Shown: positions 24,903 through 33,405, counted from the stretch's first letter. The stretch: DNA of 64,000 nucleotides from Actinomycetes bacterium (GCA_027491335.1 JAIXWJ010000025.1:23666-87665); one strand, 5' to 3'. The notes: generated by a model from the letters alone, not told the origin. Numbers and translations are program-made.

Positions 24903-27053
24903 TCAGCCACCTTCGGTGTCGGCGGCGGGAGACCCCGATTCGATGTCGACGATCACCAACTCGTCGCCCTCGAGACCTTGCTTGATCTCGGCCCACTCGC
25001 CGTCGATGAGTCCGATGACCACCGGAAGACGCGTGATCGTGCCCTTGTCGTTCACGATTCGCACGATGTCACCATCGGCCGATCGCAACACCGAGGCAAC
25101 GGGCACGACGAGTGCGTCCTTCACCTCGGCGAGGGTGACGTCGATCGACACCGTCGCTCCATCCACCGCGGCGAACTCGCCTTGCACTTCGACGGTTCCT
25201 TCGTACGACTCCTCGCCTTGGGGTCCGACCGTCGCGCTGTCGTCGAGAGCGGAAATCACCCCGGGCAGAACCTGTCCCCCGACCGTGAGATCCACCGACA
25301 CCGCTTGGCCCACCTCGAGTTCGGCTCGATCGGATGGGCTGACCTTCATGGTGATCGTGAACTGCGGTTCGGTGAGATTCAGCATCACCGCTCCCTGCAA
25401 CACGAACTCGCCCTCGTCCACCTCGACCGAACCGACGCGGGCGGGCCAATCGGCGACGATCATGTCGGACGGCTCGAACACCACGTCGTCATTGATGAAG
25501 TTCACCGGAATGGTCACGGATGAAGTCCCGCGACGCATGATCACGGTCCCGGTGAGAACGTCGAAGTCGGTTCCGTTTAGCGTGGTGCCACCGATCTGAT
25601 AGTTCACCGATGTGTCCTCGGTGACCGGCGAATCGGCCACAATCCGGAACGATCCCGAACGTCCCTCGGCCACGGTTCCGCCCCCGAGAAGCGTCATCTC
25701 GGGAAGATCCGCGCTTTCGATGGTGACCGAGACACTCTTGGCCTCTCCGAGGGAGTACTCGGCGGGGCGACCGCCGGTCGGGGCATCGGGAAGCAACGTG
25801 AAGACGAGTGTTTCGTCCGGCTCCACGGCGTCGTCGCGTCGCGCCTGAATCTGGATCTGCGTGCTGCGGGTACCGGCCGGAATGGAATAGACGTCGTCGT
25901 CGGGGAGCAAGTAATCGGCGTCCCCGGTGGAGGTTCCGGACAAGGAGACCTCGAAGTCCAGATCACGATTCGACTCGACCGTGGAGCGGACCGTGAACGT
26001 GACGGTGCCGCCCTCGTCGACGGATTGGTTGCTGGCCGTCACGGTGAGGCGCGGATCGAGGTCGGAGCCGTTGGCTTCGATGACCGTGCGAACCTGGTTG
26101 GTGGGGCCGACGTCGTAGTCGGGATCGGTTCCGAACTGCTCGGTGAGAGTGATGGTCAGATCCTCCTCGTCCTCGATCACGTTGTCGACGAAGATGTCCG
26201 CACTGAAGGTCACCGAGGTTTGTCCGGCGGGCAGAGTGACGTTGCCCAGGATCTCGCTGTAGTCGTCGCCGTCCAGAGGGTCGTCGCCCTCGGTCGCATC
26301 GCCCCCGGTGGCGATGGCGATCACGAGGTTCGACGTGGGGGCGGCCGATGCGGTCACGGTGTAGGTGATGCTCTCGCCTTCGTTCACCCGCGTCTTGTTG
26401 GTGGAGATGGCGATCACCGGCAAGGCCACTCGGGGGTGCAAGCCCGATCCCGACGTGGATGGAACGGCGGGGGTGACGGTGAACGCGACGGTGTTGGCTC
26501 GACCCACGTTGTAGGCCGACGGATTGGACAGAAGGCTCACGGTGAGCGTTTCGTCTCCCTCGGGTGTGGCTCCTCCGTAGGCGCGGGATTGCTGCCACTG
26601 TGCGAGCGCCCGCCTGGTTTCCTCGGTGAACAGCTCGTCCGGACGCGCGATGTCGAATCCGGCGGCCACCAGAACGTTCTCCAACTGCTTCACGTCGGGT
26701 CCGACGCTGCCCACCGACAAGCGACGGTAGAACGAGAAATCCCCCGCCACGGCCACCGATGCTCGGCCGTCGAGAGCCAGGATCGCGTCTCCCTCTTCGA
26801 TGGTGTCGCCATCTTCGACGTTGATGAAACTGACCTTTCCGTCGACGGCGGAGTTGATCTTGCGAGTCTCGTCGCGACGCACCTCGCCGCTCACGGTGAG
26901 CACGTCCTGCAGATCGCGACGTTCCACGAGACGTGGAGTGATCAACAGGGTGGAATCGGACTCTCCGCCACCACCGGAGAACCCGAAGATGGCCACGACC
27001 ACCAACACGACCGCCCCGAGGGCGGCACCGATGATCTTGATACGAGTATTCAC
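24903..27053 (-). CDS. Membrane-fusion adaptor (MacA/HlyD-like) with peptidoglycan-binding and Calx-beta domains
   Basis: 716 residues from a GTG at 27053. One membrane helix (about 7-25). The adaptor N-terminal strand set is at about 36-110 (VLTVSGEVRRDETRKINS, VEDGDTIEEGDAILAL). A peptidoglycan-binding_1-like domain follows (about 113-155; VGPDVKQLENVLVAAGF, FTEETRRALAQWQQ). Calx-beta-type material fills about 165-530: a C-terminal half unit (DETLTVSLL), two full units (213-326, 335-447; each with VNEGESITYTV or VDEGGTVTFTV and a late DETL/EEDL strand) and an N-terminal half unit (VAEGRSGSFRI). The adaptor resumes at about 531-705 (VPVASVL). Such adaptors connect MacB-type pumps to outer layers; the Calx-beta insertion is unusual, and its acidic loops could bind calcium. 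Confidence 0.85.
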   Translation of the reverse strand: MNTRIKIIGAALGAVVLVVVAIFGFSGGGGESDSTLLITPRLVERRDLQDVLTVSGEVRRDETRKINSAVDGKVSFINVEDGDTIEEGDAILALDGRASVAVAGDFSFYRRLSVGSVGPDVKQLENVLVAAGFDIARPDELFTEETRRALAQWQQSRAYGGATPEGDETLTVSLLSNPSAYNVGRANTVAFTVTPAVPSTSGSGLHPRVALPVIAISTNKTRVNEGESITYTVTASAAPTSNLVIAIATGGDATEGDDPLDGDDYSEILGNVTLPAGQTSVTFSADIFVDNVIEDEEDLTITLTEQFGTDPDYDVGPTNQVRTVIEANGSDLDPRLTVTASNQSVDEGGTVTFTVRSTVESNRDLDFEVSLSGTSTGDADYLLPDDDVYSIPAGTRSTQIQIQARRDDAVEPDETLVFTLLPDAPTGGRPAEYSLGEAKSVSVTIESADLPEMTLLGGGTVAEGRSGSFRIVADSPVTEDTSVNYQIGGTTLNGTDFDVLTGTVIMRRGTSSVTIPVNFINDDVVFEPSDMIVADWPARVGSVEVDEGEFVLQGAVMLNLTEPQFTITMKVSPSDRAELEVGQAVSVDLTVGGQVLPGVISALDDSATVGPQGEESYEGTVEVQGEFAAVDGATVSIDVTLAEVKDALVVPVASVLRSADGDIVRIVNDKGTITRLPVVIGLIDGEWAEIKQGLEGDELVIVDIESGSPAADTEGG

Positions 27054-27070
27054 GTGTTCCCCACTTCCGC

Positions 27071-27754
27071 CTATCCGTTCTCGATGGCGTCGTTGATTCC
27101 GGTCTCGGACAAGCACTGGTCGATGTCACGATCGTCGAGGCCACCGTCGGCGGACTCGAAACGAGTCGGGTTGATCAGTCCTTGAGCGTCCACCGAGGTT
27201 TCGATCTTCCACCCACGCTTCTTCAAACAGTCGCTCAACAACTTGAAGGCGACGTTGCGTTCCTCGATTTGCTCGGGGGTGAGCGACGTGCGCGTCGACT
27301 CGACCTCGTTCAGCACGTTGATGATGTCGCTACGAGCGGCGCATTTCTGAATGATCTCCAGATACGCCGGATCCTGATACGCCGGATTGTTCGGATCCTG
27401 CAGGTTGCCCCGAATCGTCTCCCCGGAATCCTCGATGCACCCTTGGAACTCGGCGTAGGCGTCGAACAACTTCAGTTCCGCGGGTCGGTCGTCCTGATTC
27501 AGCGGGATCGTGTCGGACGATTCTTCGGATGACGGGGATTCCGTACCGGACGGATCGTCGGCGGCCGGAGCGGTGGTGGCCGAGGCTTTCATGGCGGCGA
27601 CCGCTTCGGGCGACATGACCTGAATGTCGTCGGCGTCTCTCAGGACGATGGTCGTGTCGGCCGACCCACCACATGCGAACAGGCCGACCGAAGCCACCAC
27701 GACCGTTGCCAGGAGCCCCGATGAGATGGGCCATGAAGAAGTGGACGTGGACAT
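27071..27754 (-). CDS. Predicted lipoprotein, first gene of the ABC/adaptor operon
   Basis: 227 residues. The signal peptide ends in VGLFAC followed by GGS, a lipobox. A Ser/Thr/Ala/Glu-rich linker (about 55-85) precedes a domain with four cysteines (FQGCIED, QKCAARS, SDCLKKRG, DQCLSET), which could form two disulfides. I recognise no family. It is 17 nt upstream of the adaptor gene and follows patA, with its own -10 box overlapping the patA stop. Its likely job is as an extracellular partner of the adaptor, inferred from position only. Confidence 0.75.
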   Translation of the reverse strand: MSTSTSSWPISSGLLATVVVASVGLFACGGSADTTIVLRDADDIQVMSPEAVAAMKASATTAPAADDPSGTESPSSEESSDTIPLNQDDRPAELKLFDAYAEFQGCIEDSGETIRGNLQDPNNPAYQDPAYLEIIQKCAARSDIINVLNEVESTRTSLTPEQIEERNVAFKLLSDCLKKRGWKIETSVDAQGLINPTRFESADGGLDDRDIDQCLSETGINDAIENG

Positions 27755-27779
27755 CCGTACCCCGATACGCACGATCGTC

Positions 27780-27785
27780 AGCCTA
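27780..27785 (-). promoter_or_regulatory. -10 element overlapping the patA stop codon
   Basis: TAGGCT; its first three bases are the TAG stop of patA. It would start a transcript of the lipoprotein-adaptor-ABC operon about 20 nt before the ATG. Confidence 0.45.
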
Positions 27786-28739
27786 GGCGTCGATGTCGGC
27801 CGTGGGGTCGGTGGGCGGAACTTCGAACGGATAACCGGGATCCGATGGCCAGTTCGGTTGGAGCAAATGCCATTGTTCGGGCGCGCGCGAGATGAGCTGT
27901 TCCAATTCCTTGGCGACCAACGATGTGATGCGCGCGACATCGGCGCGCAGGCGTCCCTCGCGTTCGCACGGCACGGGAGGCCGAATCACGCCGAGATGAC
28001 CGTCGCGTCGATCGGTGAAGTACACCGCGGTGGGCAGCAACGCGGCTCCGGTGCGCAGAGCCAGGGTGGCGGGACCCGCGGGCATGAGCGTGGTCTCGCC
28101 GAAAAAGCGCGTCGGAATGCCACCGCCGGTGATGTCTCGGTCGCACAACAGGCACAACACCTCGTTCGCACGAAGGGCGTTGAGCGCCGCCGATCCCGCA
28201 TCGGGGCCGACCGGGATGACCTTCATGCCGAACTTCTCTCGCAGATCGACGAACCACTCGAACAACTCGGGTGGTTCGAGTGGTTCGACGACCACTGTCA
28301 TTTTGTTTCCCAGATCGGCGGCCCATCGACCCGCCCATTCCCATCCTCCGAGGTGGGGCAACGCGAGGATCGCACCGTTTCCACGATCGAGGGCCGGCAT
28401 GAGGTACTCGTCGTAACCCTCCACCCTGAACGAGTCGGCCACCTGCCGAGCCGACAACCCCGGGAGGCGGAAACTCTCCACGTAGTAGCGGGCGTAACTG
28501 TCGAAGACCTTCTGCGTGAGCCGGCGTATCTGCCAGTCGGAGGCCGAGGGCACGACTCGTCGCATGTGGCGCTCGACCATGAGTCGCTTGTCCCGCATGG
28601 CGATGGAGGCGGGAGCACCGAGTGCCGCGCCGACCACGGCCGATAACGCGGTGGGGACGCCCTTCGACAACAGGGAACCCAATTTGTACGCACCGACGGT
28701 CAAAGAGTCGGTGATCTCCTGGCGGGGAGACCGGGACAC
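27783..28739 (-). CDS. patA: Phosphatidylinositol mannoside acyltransferase (PatA/LpxL-like)
   Basis: 318 residues. Lysophospholipid/Kdo-lipid A acyltransferase fold: ILALPHLGGWEWAG is the HX4E catalytic motif, and LLCDRDITGGGIPTRFFGE plus RTGAALLPTAVYF are conserved. By position next to pgsA and thrS-HIT it corresponds to mycobacterial PatA, which acylates mannosylated phosphatidylinositol. It starts 4 nt after pgsA. In mycobacteria pimA follows directly; here the accessory block intervenes. Confidence 0.85.
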   Translation of the reverse strand: MSRSPRQEITDSLTVGAYKLGSLLSKGVPTALSAVVGAALGAPASIAMRDKRLMVERHMRRVVPSASDWQIRRLTQKVFDSYARYYVESFRLPGLSARQVADSFRVEGYDEYLMPALDRGNGAILALPHLGGWEWAGRWAADLGNKMTVVVEPLEPPELFEWFVDLREKFGMKVIPVGPDAGSAALNALRANEVLCLLCDRDITGGGIPTRFFGETTLMPAGPATLALRTGAALLPTAVYFTDRRDGHLGVIRPPVPCEREGRLRADVARITSLVAKELEQLISRAPEQWHLLQPNWPSDPGYPFEVPPTDPTADIDA

Positions 28740-28743
28740 GCGG

Positions 28744-29427
28744 TCAGCGCAGACGCGACGTCATGCGCGCGCGACGACCGAGTCGCGCCGAGCGACGACT
28801 CTGCCGACGGGAACGACGCTGTTCGATCTTGGCCGCGGTTACCGGTGCCACCGCCGCTTGGCGCCAGACTTTGACGAAGCGTTGCACCGCGGTGACCGAG
28901 GTGAGGATCAGCATGATCCACATGATCGGAAGCAGCAGAACCGGGAACAGCAGACCGAGGCACAACAGGATGATGCGCTCCGCACGTTCCATGATGCCGC
29001 CCTTGGCGGACAGTCCGAGCGACTCGGCCTTGGCGCGTTCGTAGGAGATGACGGAACTCACTGCCGAGACGGCCAACGGGAGAATGGCGGTCTTGGGCGA
29101 GTGCTCGTTCGTGAAGTACCAGGCGACTCCGCCGAAAAGAAGTGCATCGGTGACGCGATCGACGACCGAGTCGAAGAAGGCGCCTCGTTGGCTGGAGGTG
29201 TTGGAAGCCTTGGCCAAGGCCCCATCCAGCAGGTCGGGCAGGGCGGCCAGGATCACCAGGAGAAGTCCCAGAGGCAGGTAGCCGGCTCCGATGGCCACGG
29301 CGGCACCGATCGCGATCACCATTCCCGCGATCGTCAGGTGGTCGGGAGTCATGCGGGTGCGACGCAGGCCGTCACCGAGAGGCTTGACGGCCTTGTCGAC
29401 CGAACTACGCAGGTGGCCGTCGAACAT
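28744..29427 (-). CDS. pgsA: CDP-alcohol phosphatidyltransferase (phosphatidylinositol phosphate synthase-like)
   Basis: 227 residues, several membrane helices. The CDP-alcohol motif appears as LPDLLDGALAKASNT plus RGAFFDSVVDR: the DX2DG and GX3DX3D parts are intact, but lysine replaces the usual arginine of the DG..AR portion. In mycobacteria the gene in this place makes phosphatidylinositol phosphate for the mannoside pathway with PatA and PimA, so that role is inferred. TAGACT lies six bases before the ATG (leaderless). Confidence 0.87.
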   Translation of the reverse strand: MFDGHLRSSVDKAVKPLGDGLRRTRMTPDHLTIAGMVIAIGAAVAIGAGYLPLGLLLVILAALPDLLDGALAKASNTSSQRGAFFDSVVDRVTDALLFGGVAWYFTNEHSPKTAILPLAVSAVSSVISYERAKAESLGLSAKGGIMERAERIILLCLGLLFPVLLLPIMWIMLILTSVTAVQRFVKVWRQAAVAPVTAAKIEQRRSRRQSRRSARLGRRARMTSRLR

Positions 29428-29433
29428 GCTCTC

Positions 29434-29439
29434 AGTCTA
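29434..29439 (-). promoter_or_regulatory. Leaderless -10 element of pgsA
   Basis: TAGACT, then GAGAGC and the ATG at 29427. Confidence 0.6.
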
Positions 29440-29513
29440 GGAAGATGGCTCCCACGAGGTGGGTGAATCGGGTGCGAAGGCCCGACACGCAGGCACGGAG
29501 CCCTCTCGAAACA

Positions 29514-30014
29514 TCAACTCGGCAGGTCGTCCCACTTCTCGAGGTTCTCCTCGACGAAGTGCTCCTTCACGGATCCATCGACCGCATCGACCAGAACGAG
29601 ACCACGACGCAGAGGCGGATCCTCGTTCGAGTAGCAGAGAACACGCCACGTCGGGCGGCTTCTGATCCCCCGCCACACTTGTTGCGCGGACGCGTGACCC
29701 ACCGCGAATCCGACGGCCGCGCCGGCCGCGGCCAAGGCTCCTTGCTCGTCGATGCTCATCCGCCAGCCGGAGAGGATGGAGAACAGTCCGATGCCGACGA
29801 GAAGCACGGCTCCGGCGACGAGACCGTCGTTCACCGTCGTCGAATCACCGGAGGTCAGGTTCCACACGAGGACCAGTGCACCCGAGATCACATAGATGAT
29901 TCCCGGAATACGGCGTCGACTGTTGTCCGGAAAGCGGTACTCGGCCCGATTCTCGACCGCGTTGAGATCATCGGGAAGGGTGTCTCTGATCTCGGAGGAA
30001 AGGTTCTCATCCAT
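29514..30014 (-). CDS. Small membrane protein of unknown function
   Basis: 166 residues. A charged N terminus (about 1-35), two membrane helices (IPGIIYVISGALVLVWNL and LVAGAVLLVGIGLFSILSGW), then a soluble C-terminal part with a Gly/Ala-rich helix (GALAAAGAAVGFAVGHASAQ) and PTWRVLCYSNEDPPLRRGLV. I do not recognise the family. It sits between HIT and pgsA and is probably co-transcribed with pgsA-patA, but has its own -10 box overlapping the HIT stop. Confidence 0.75.
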   Translation of the reverse strand: MDENLSSEIRDTLPDDLNAVENRAEYRFPDNSRRRIPGIIYVISGALVLVWNLTSGDSTTVNDGLVAGAVLLVGIGLFSILSGWRMSIDEQGALAAAGAAVGFAVGHASAQQVWRGIRSRPTWRVLCYSNEDPPLRRGLVLVDAVDGSVKEHFVEENLEKWDDLPS

Positions 30015-30021
30015 GATGGTC

Positions 30022-30027
30022 AGGTTA
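30022..30027 (-). promoter_or_regulatory. Leaderless -10 element overlapping the HIT stop codon
   Basis: TAACCT; TAA is the stop of the HIT gene. Seven bases separate it from the ATG at 30014. Confidence 0.6.
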
Positions 30028-30573
30028 GGGGTGGTGGTCGGTCGATGCCGGATCGGTCACGGAGTCCGAATCACTCAGGGCGGACCGTAGGCGGGCCGCC
30101 GTCACGTCGAGGGCCTCGGGAATGGCCTTGGCGTTCGCGGTGGTGGTGAGGAAATTCGAATCTCCGTGCCACCGAGGCACGACATGAACGTGCAGGTGCT
30201 CGTTGACGCTCCCACCGGATGCGGCCCCCATGTTGATGCCGACGTTGATCCCGTGGGGCGCGTATTCGCGTCGCACGGCACGACACACGACGGAGACCGT
30301 GTTCCATAGCTCCGTGGTTTCTTCGGCCGTGAGGTCGACGAGATCCGCCACCTGGCGGTACGGCAGAACCAGCGTGTGTCCGACCGAGTACGGATACGCG
30401 TTGAGAATGACGAACACGTTGGCGGATCGGTGAACGATGTAGGTCTCCTCGTCGGAGAGCCCGGAATCCAGGATGCGCGCGAAGACGCTGGCACCCGGGT
30501 TCGACTCCGGGTTCGACTCCGGCAACGACGACAGGTACTCCCCGCGCCAACCGGCCCAGAGATTCTCGATCAT
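30025..30573 (-). CDS. HIT-domain protein (nucleotide phosphorylase/hydrolase)
   Basis: 182 residues. The HIT motif is NEHLHVHVVPR; SANVFVILNAYPYSVGHTLV and GINVGINMGAASGGS are typical. The mycobacterial homologue at this position (Rv2613c) is a diadenosine tetraphosphate phosphorylase, so a role in Ap4A removal next to thrS is plausible. The ATG overlaps the thrS stop as ATGA. Near the N terminus SNPESNP is encoded by a 12-bp tandem duplication. Confidence 0.9.
   Translation of the reverse strand: MIENLWAGWRGEYLSSLPESNPESNPGASVFARILDSGLSDEETYIVHRSANVFVILNAYPYSVGHTLVLPYRQVADLVDLTAEETTELWNTVSVVCRAVRREYAPHGINVGINMGAASGGSVNEHLHVHVVPRWHGDSNFLTTTANAKAIPEALDVTAARLRSALSDSDSVTDPASTDHHP
30497..30520 (+). 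repeat. 12-bp tandem duplication inside the HIT gene
   Basis: GGGTTCGACTCC occurs twice in direct succession and encodes the repeated Pro-Glu-Ser-Asn residues near the N terminus. It resembles a tRNA T-arm by chance. Confidence 0.8.
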
Positions 30574-32543
30574 GAGACGATGGGATTCGCGGCGATCTCG
30601 TTCGTGACGCGTTCGATGAAGTCGGCCACGGAGACGCCTCGTTCGACGTCGGCGCCTCGCGCGTTGACACCCACCGTGGAGGCGGCCACGTCGTCGTCGC
30701 CGACCACCAGAACGTAGGGAATCTTCTCCAACTTCGCGGTACGAATTCTCTTGCCGAGTTGATCGGACGCCTCGACGACGTCGACACGCAAACCGCGACT
30801 CGCCAACTCGTGGCGCACCGATTCGGCGTAGGCCTCGTGGCCATCCGCAACGGGAAGGATCCGAACCTGCAACGGTGCCAGCCACGTGGGAAAGGCTCCG
30901 GCGTAGTGCTCGACGAGCACTCCGAAGAATCGCTCGATGGAGCCGAAGAGGGCCCGATGGAGCATGATCGGGCGCTGACGACTGCCGTCGTTCGAGACGT
31001 ATTCGAGATCGAAACGCTCGGGCAGGTTGAAGTCGCACTGAATGGTGGAGAGTTGCCACGTGCGACCGATGGCGTCGCGGACGTGGATGTCGATCTTGGG
31101 CCCGTAGAAGGCGGCGTCGCCTTCCTTCACCGAGTATTCGAGCCCGTGCGTCACCAACGCCGCTTCCAGAGCGGACGTCGCCTCGGCCCAGATGTCATCG
31201 GATCCGACGTACTTGTCGGGGTCCTTCGTGGACAGATGGAAGGAGAAGTCGTCGAAGCCGAATGCTCGTAGCACGCTGACGATGAAGTCCAGAAGCGAGA
31301 TGATCTCGGCTTGGAGTTGTTCGCGCGTGCAATAGATGTGGCTGTCGTCCTGAGTGAAGCCACGGATGCGCATCAGGCCGTGAAGGGTTCCGGCTCGTTC
31401 GTATCGGTACACCGTGCCGAGCTCGAACAGTCGCAAGGGCAACTCGCGATAACTGCGCTGACGGCCCCGGAAGATGAGGCAGTGCATCGGGCAGTTCATG
31501 GGCTTCGGGTAGTAGGTCCCGTTGTCCATCTCCATCGGCGGGTACATGCCGTCGGCATAGAAGTCGAGGTGCCCCGAGGTCTGGAAGAGAGTGGCGTTGG
31601 ACAGGTGTGGCGTGAACACGAACTGGTATCCACCGTCCTGATGGCGGGACCGGCTGTAGTCCTCCATCATTTTTCGAACCGTGGCCCCCTTGGGATGCCA
31701 AACGGCCAAACCTCCGCCGAGTTCGCTGGGGAACGAGAGCAGGTCCAATTCGACGGCCAACCGGCGATGGTCGCGCTTCTCCGCTTCCTCCAACCGGTGC
31801 AGGTGCTCCTCGAGAGCCGCCTTCGACTCCCAAGCCGTTCCGTAGATGCGTTGAAGAACCGGACCCTTCTCGTTGCCCCGCCAATAGGCCGAGGAGACCT
31901 TCTGCAACTTGAAATGTCCGAGTCGGCCGGTGGACGGAACGTGGGGTCCGAGACACAGATCGACGAACTCCGGAGTGTTGCGGTAGAGACTCACCGAGTC
32001 CGCGTCGCCGCCAACCTCGCCGTTGTCGGAGCCATCGGCGCCACCATCGCGCACGCGACGAATGATCTCGCATTTGTAGGGCTGCTCGTCGAACAGGGTC
32101 AAGGCGTCGTCGATGGAGATGATCGAACGCGTGAACGGTTGGTCGGCCTTGATGATGGTCCGCATCTCGGCTTCGACGCGCGCGAGGTCATCCTCGGTGA
32201 ATGTCCGACCACCCAGATCGAAGTCGTAATAGAAACCGTTCTCGATCGCCGGTCCGATGGTGTACTTCGCGCCGGGGAAGACGCGAGTGACCGCCTGGGC
32301 CATCACATGGGCCGTGGAGTGACGAAGAACGTGGCGCCCTTCATCGCTGTCGCCGGTCACGATTCGCACTCGGGCACCGTTGGGCAGCGGAGTCGAAAGA
32401 TCGGTCTCGAGATCGTCGATGACGGCGGCCACGGCGGCCTTGGCGAGGTTTCGGCTGATCGCCCCCGCCAAATCCAGAACGGTCGTTCCCTCGGCCACCG
32501 AACGTTCGGAACCGTCGGGAAGGAGGACACTGATCTCGGACAT
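30570..32543 (-). CDS. thrS: Threonyl-tRNA synthetase
   Basis: 657 residues. TGS domain (1-62), editing domain with the zinc motif VLRHSTAHVMAQA and later cysteine segment, class II core with TSGHLDFYADGMYP, MNCPMHCLIFRGRQRSYREL and motif 3 RPIMLHRALFGSIERFFGVL, then the anticodon-binding domain. Start ATG follows TAAACT by six bases, so a leaderless message is likely, although GGAG also lies nearby. No T-box leader fits in the 15-nt space to plsC. Confidence 0.97.
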   Translation of the reverse strand: MSEISVLLPDGSERSVAEGTTVLDLAGAISRNLAKAAVAAVIDDLETDLSTPLPNGARVRIVTGDSDEGRHVLRHSTAHVMAQAVTRVFPGAKYTIGPAIENGFYYDFDLGGRTFTEDDLARVEAEMRTIIKADQPFTRSIISIDDALTLFDEQPYKCEIIRRVRDGGADGSDNGEVGGDADSVSLYRNTPEFVDLCLGPHVPSTGRLGHFKLQKVSSAYWRGNEKGPVLQRIYGTAWESKAALEEHLHRLEEAEKRDHRRLAVELDLLSFPSELGGGLAVWHPKGATVRKMMEDYSRSRHQDGGYQFVFTPHLSNATLFQTSGHLDFYADGMYPPMEMDNGTYYPKPMNCPMHCLIFRGRQRSYRELPLRLFELGTVYRYERAGTLHGLMRIRGFTQDDSHIYCTREQLQAEIISLLDFIVSVLRAFGFDDFSFHLSTKDPDKYVGSDDIWAEATSALEAALVTHGLEYSVKEGDAAFYGPKIDIHVRDAIGRTWQLSTIQCDFNLPERFDLEYVSNDGSRQRPIMLHRALFGSIERFFGVLVEHYAGAFPTWLAPLQVRILPVADGHEAYAESVRHELASRGLRVDVVEASDQLGKRIRTAKLEKIPYVLVVGDDDVAASTVGVNARGADVERGVSVADFIERVTNEIAANPIVS

Positions 32544-32549
32544 GCTCCG

Positions 32550-32555
32550 AGTTTA
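32550..32555 (-). promoter_or_regulatory. Leaderless -10 element of thrS
   Basis: TAAACT, then CGGAGC and the ATG. Confidence 0.55.
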
Positions 32556-32558
32556 CGG

Positions 32559-33332
32559 TCAACGACCTGCGTGAGCCTCGGTAATTGCTCCGACCAGACG
32601 TGGAAGAGGGTGCGTGGGATCCTGGACGTGCGCCACGGATCCGATGTTGACGTCCTCGGACTCCGAGGTGGAACCCGCGTACACGTTTCGATACGTCTGA
32701 CCGGTCATCTCGCGGATCTCGAACATGACCTCGTCCATCATCGAACGCCACACGCGATGGGGTTCTCCTTCGGTGGCGTAGCGCTCCGGTCGTACGGGTC
32801 GACCGATCGTGATGGAGCAGGAGCCGGACATCTTCGGTGCCTTGGCGTCCGGAGGCTGAATGATGTCGGTGCCGACGATGCCGACGGGAAAGATCGGACA
32901 GCCAATGGTCGTGGCCAATCGAGCCGCACCCGTGCGACCCTTGTACAAGAATCCGTCGCGGCTTCGCGTTCCCTCGGGAAAGATGCCGAACAACTCACCG
33001 CGCTCCAGCACCCGTCGCGCCGCGTCGAGTGCTCCCTGACTCTTCTCGCCTCCCGATCGGTCGATCGGAATCATGCCCATCATCGGGAAGAGCAATTTGG
33101 TTTTCCAGGAATCCATGTACTCGGCCTTGCCGACGAAAGAAATGTTCCGCGGCACGACGAGCATGAGGAAGGCCGAATCGAGGAACGAGATGTGATTGGG
33201 ACACAGGATCGCCGGACCGGACGCGGGAAGACGCTCGAGTCCGGACACCTCGATGTCCCAGACACGTCGGGCGATCGGAGACAACACGCGCCGTGAGCGC
33301 TGTTGGGCCTTGCCGGCTCCCTCCGCCTTCAT
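32559..33332 (-). CDS. 1-acyl-sn-glycerol-3-phosphate acyltransferase (PlsC family)
   Basis: 257 residues. ILCPNHISFLDSAFLM holds the HX4D catalytic motif, and GIFPEGTRSRDG is the second conserved block. It transfers an acyl chain to lysophosphatidic acid or a related lipid. The C-terminal extension after about residue 200 is acidic and less conserved. Its position before thrS fits a cluster rich in membrane-lipid genes. A GAGG ribosome site precedes the ATG. Confidence 0.9.
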   Translation of the reverse strand: MKAEGAGKAQQRSRRVLSPIARRVWDIEVSGLERLPASGPAILCPNHISFLDSAFLMLVVPRNISFVGKAEYMDSWKTKLLFPMMGMIPIDRSGGEKSQGALDAARRVLERGELFGIFPEGTRSRDGFLYKGRTGAARLATTIGCPIFPVGIVGTDIIQPPDAKAPKMSGSCSITIGRPVRPERYATEGEPHRVWRSMMDEVMFEIREMTGQTYRNVYAGSTSESEDVNIGSVAHVQDPTHPLPRLVGAITEAHAGR

Positions 33333-33405
33333 CGCCTCGTCCCCCTATGTCGATCCTGTGCACAGAGTAGAGCAATCGAGGGATCGGGATCGGGCGGAGA
33401 TCACA

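Noticed and set aside
22049..27754. Block as a prophage or integrative element
   Set aside because: No integrase, transposase, tRNA attachment site or flanking direct repeats were found.
30497..30520. GGTTCGACTCC looks like a tRNA T-arm
   Set aside because: It is inside the HIT coding sequence, is tandemly duplicated and has no acceptor, D or anticodon stems around it.
32544..32560. T-box or attenuator before thrS
   Set aside because: The gap to plsC is only about 15 nt and contains a leaderless -10 box; there is no room for a leader RNA.
33350..33362. CTGTGCACAG, resembling a DnaA box or operator
   Set aside because: It does not match the TTATCCACA-type consensus, stands alone and shows no origin-like context.
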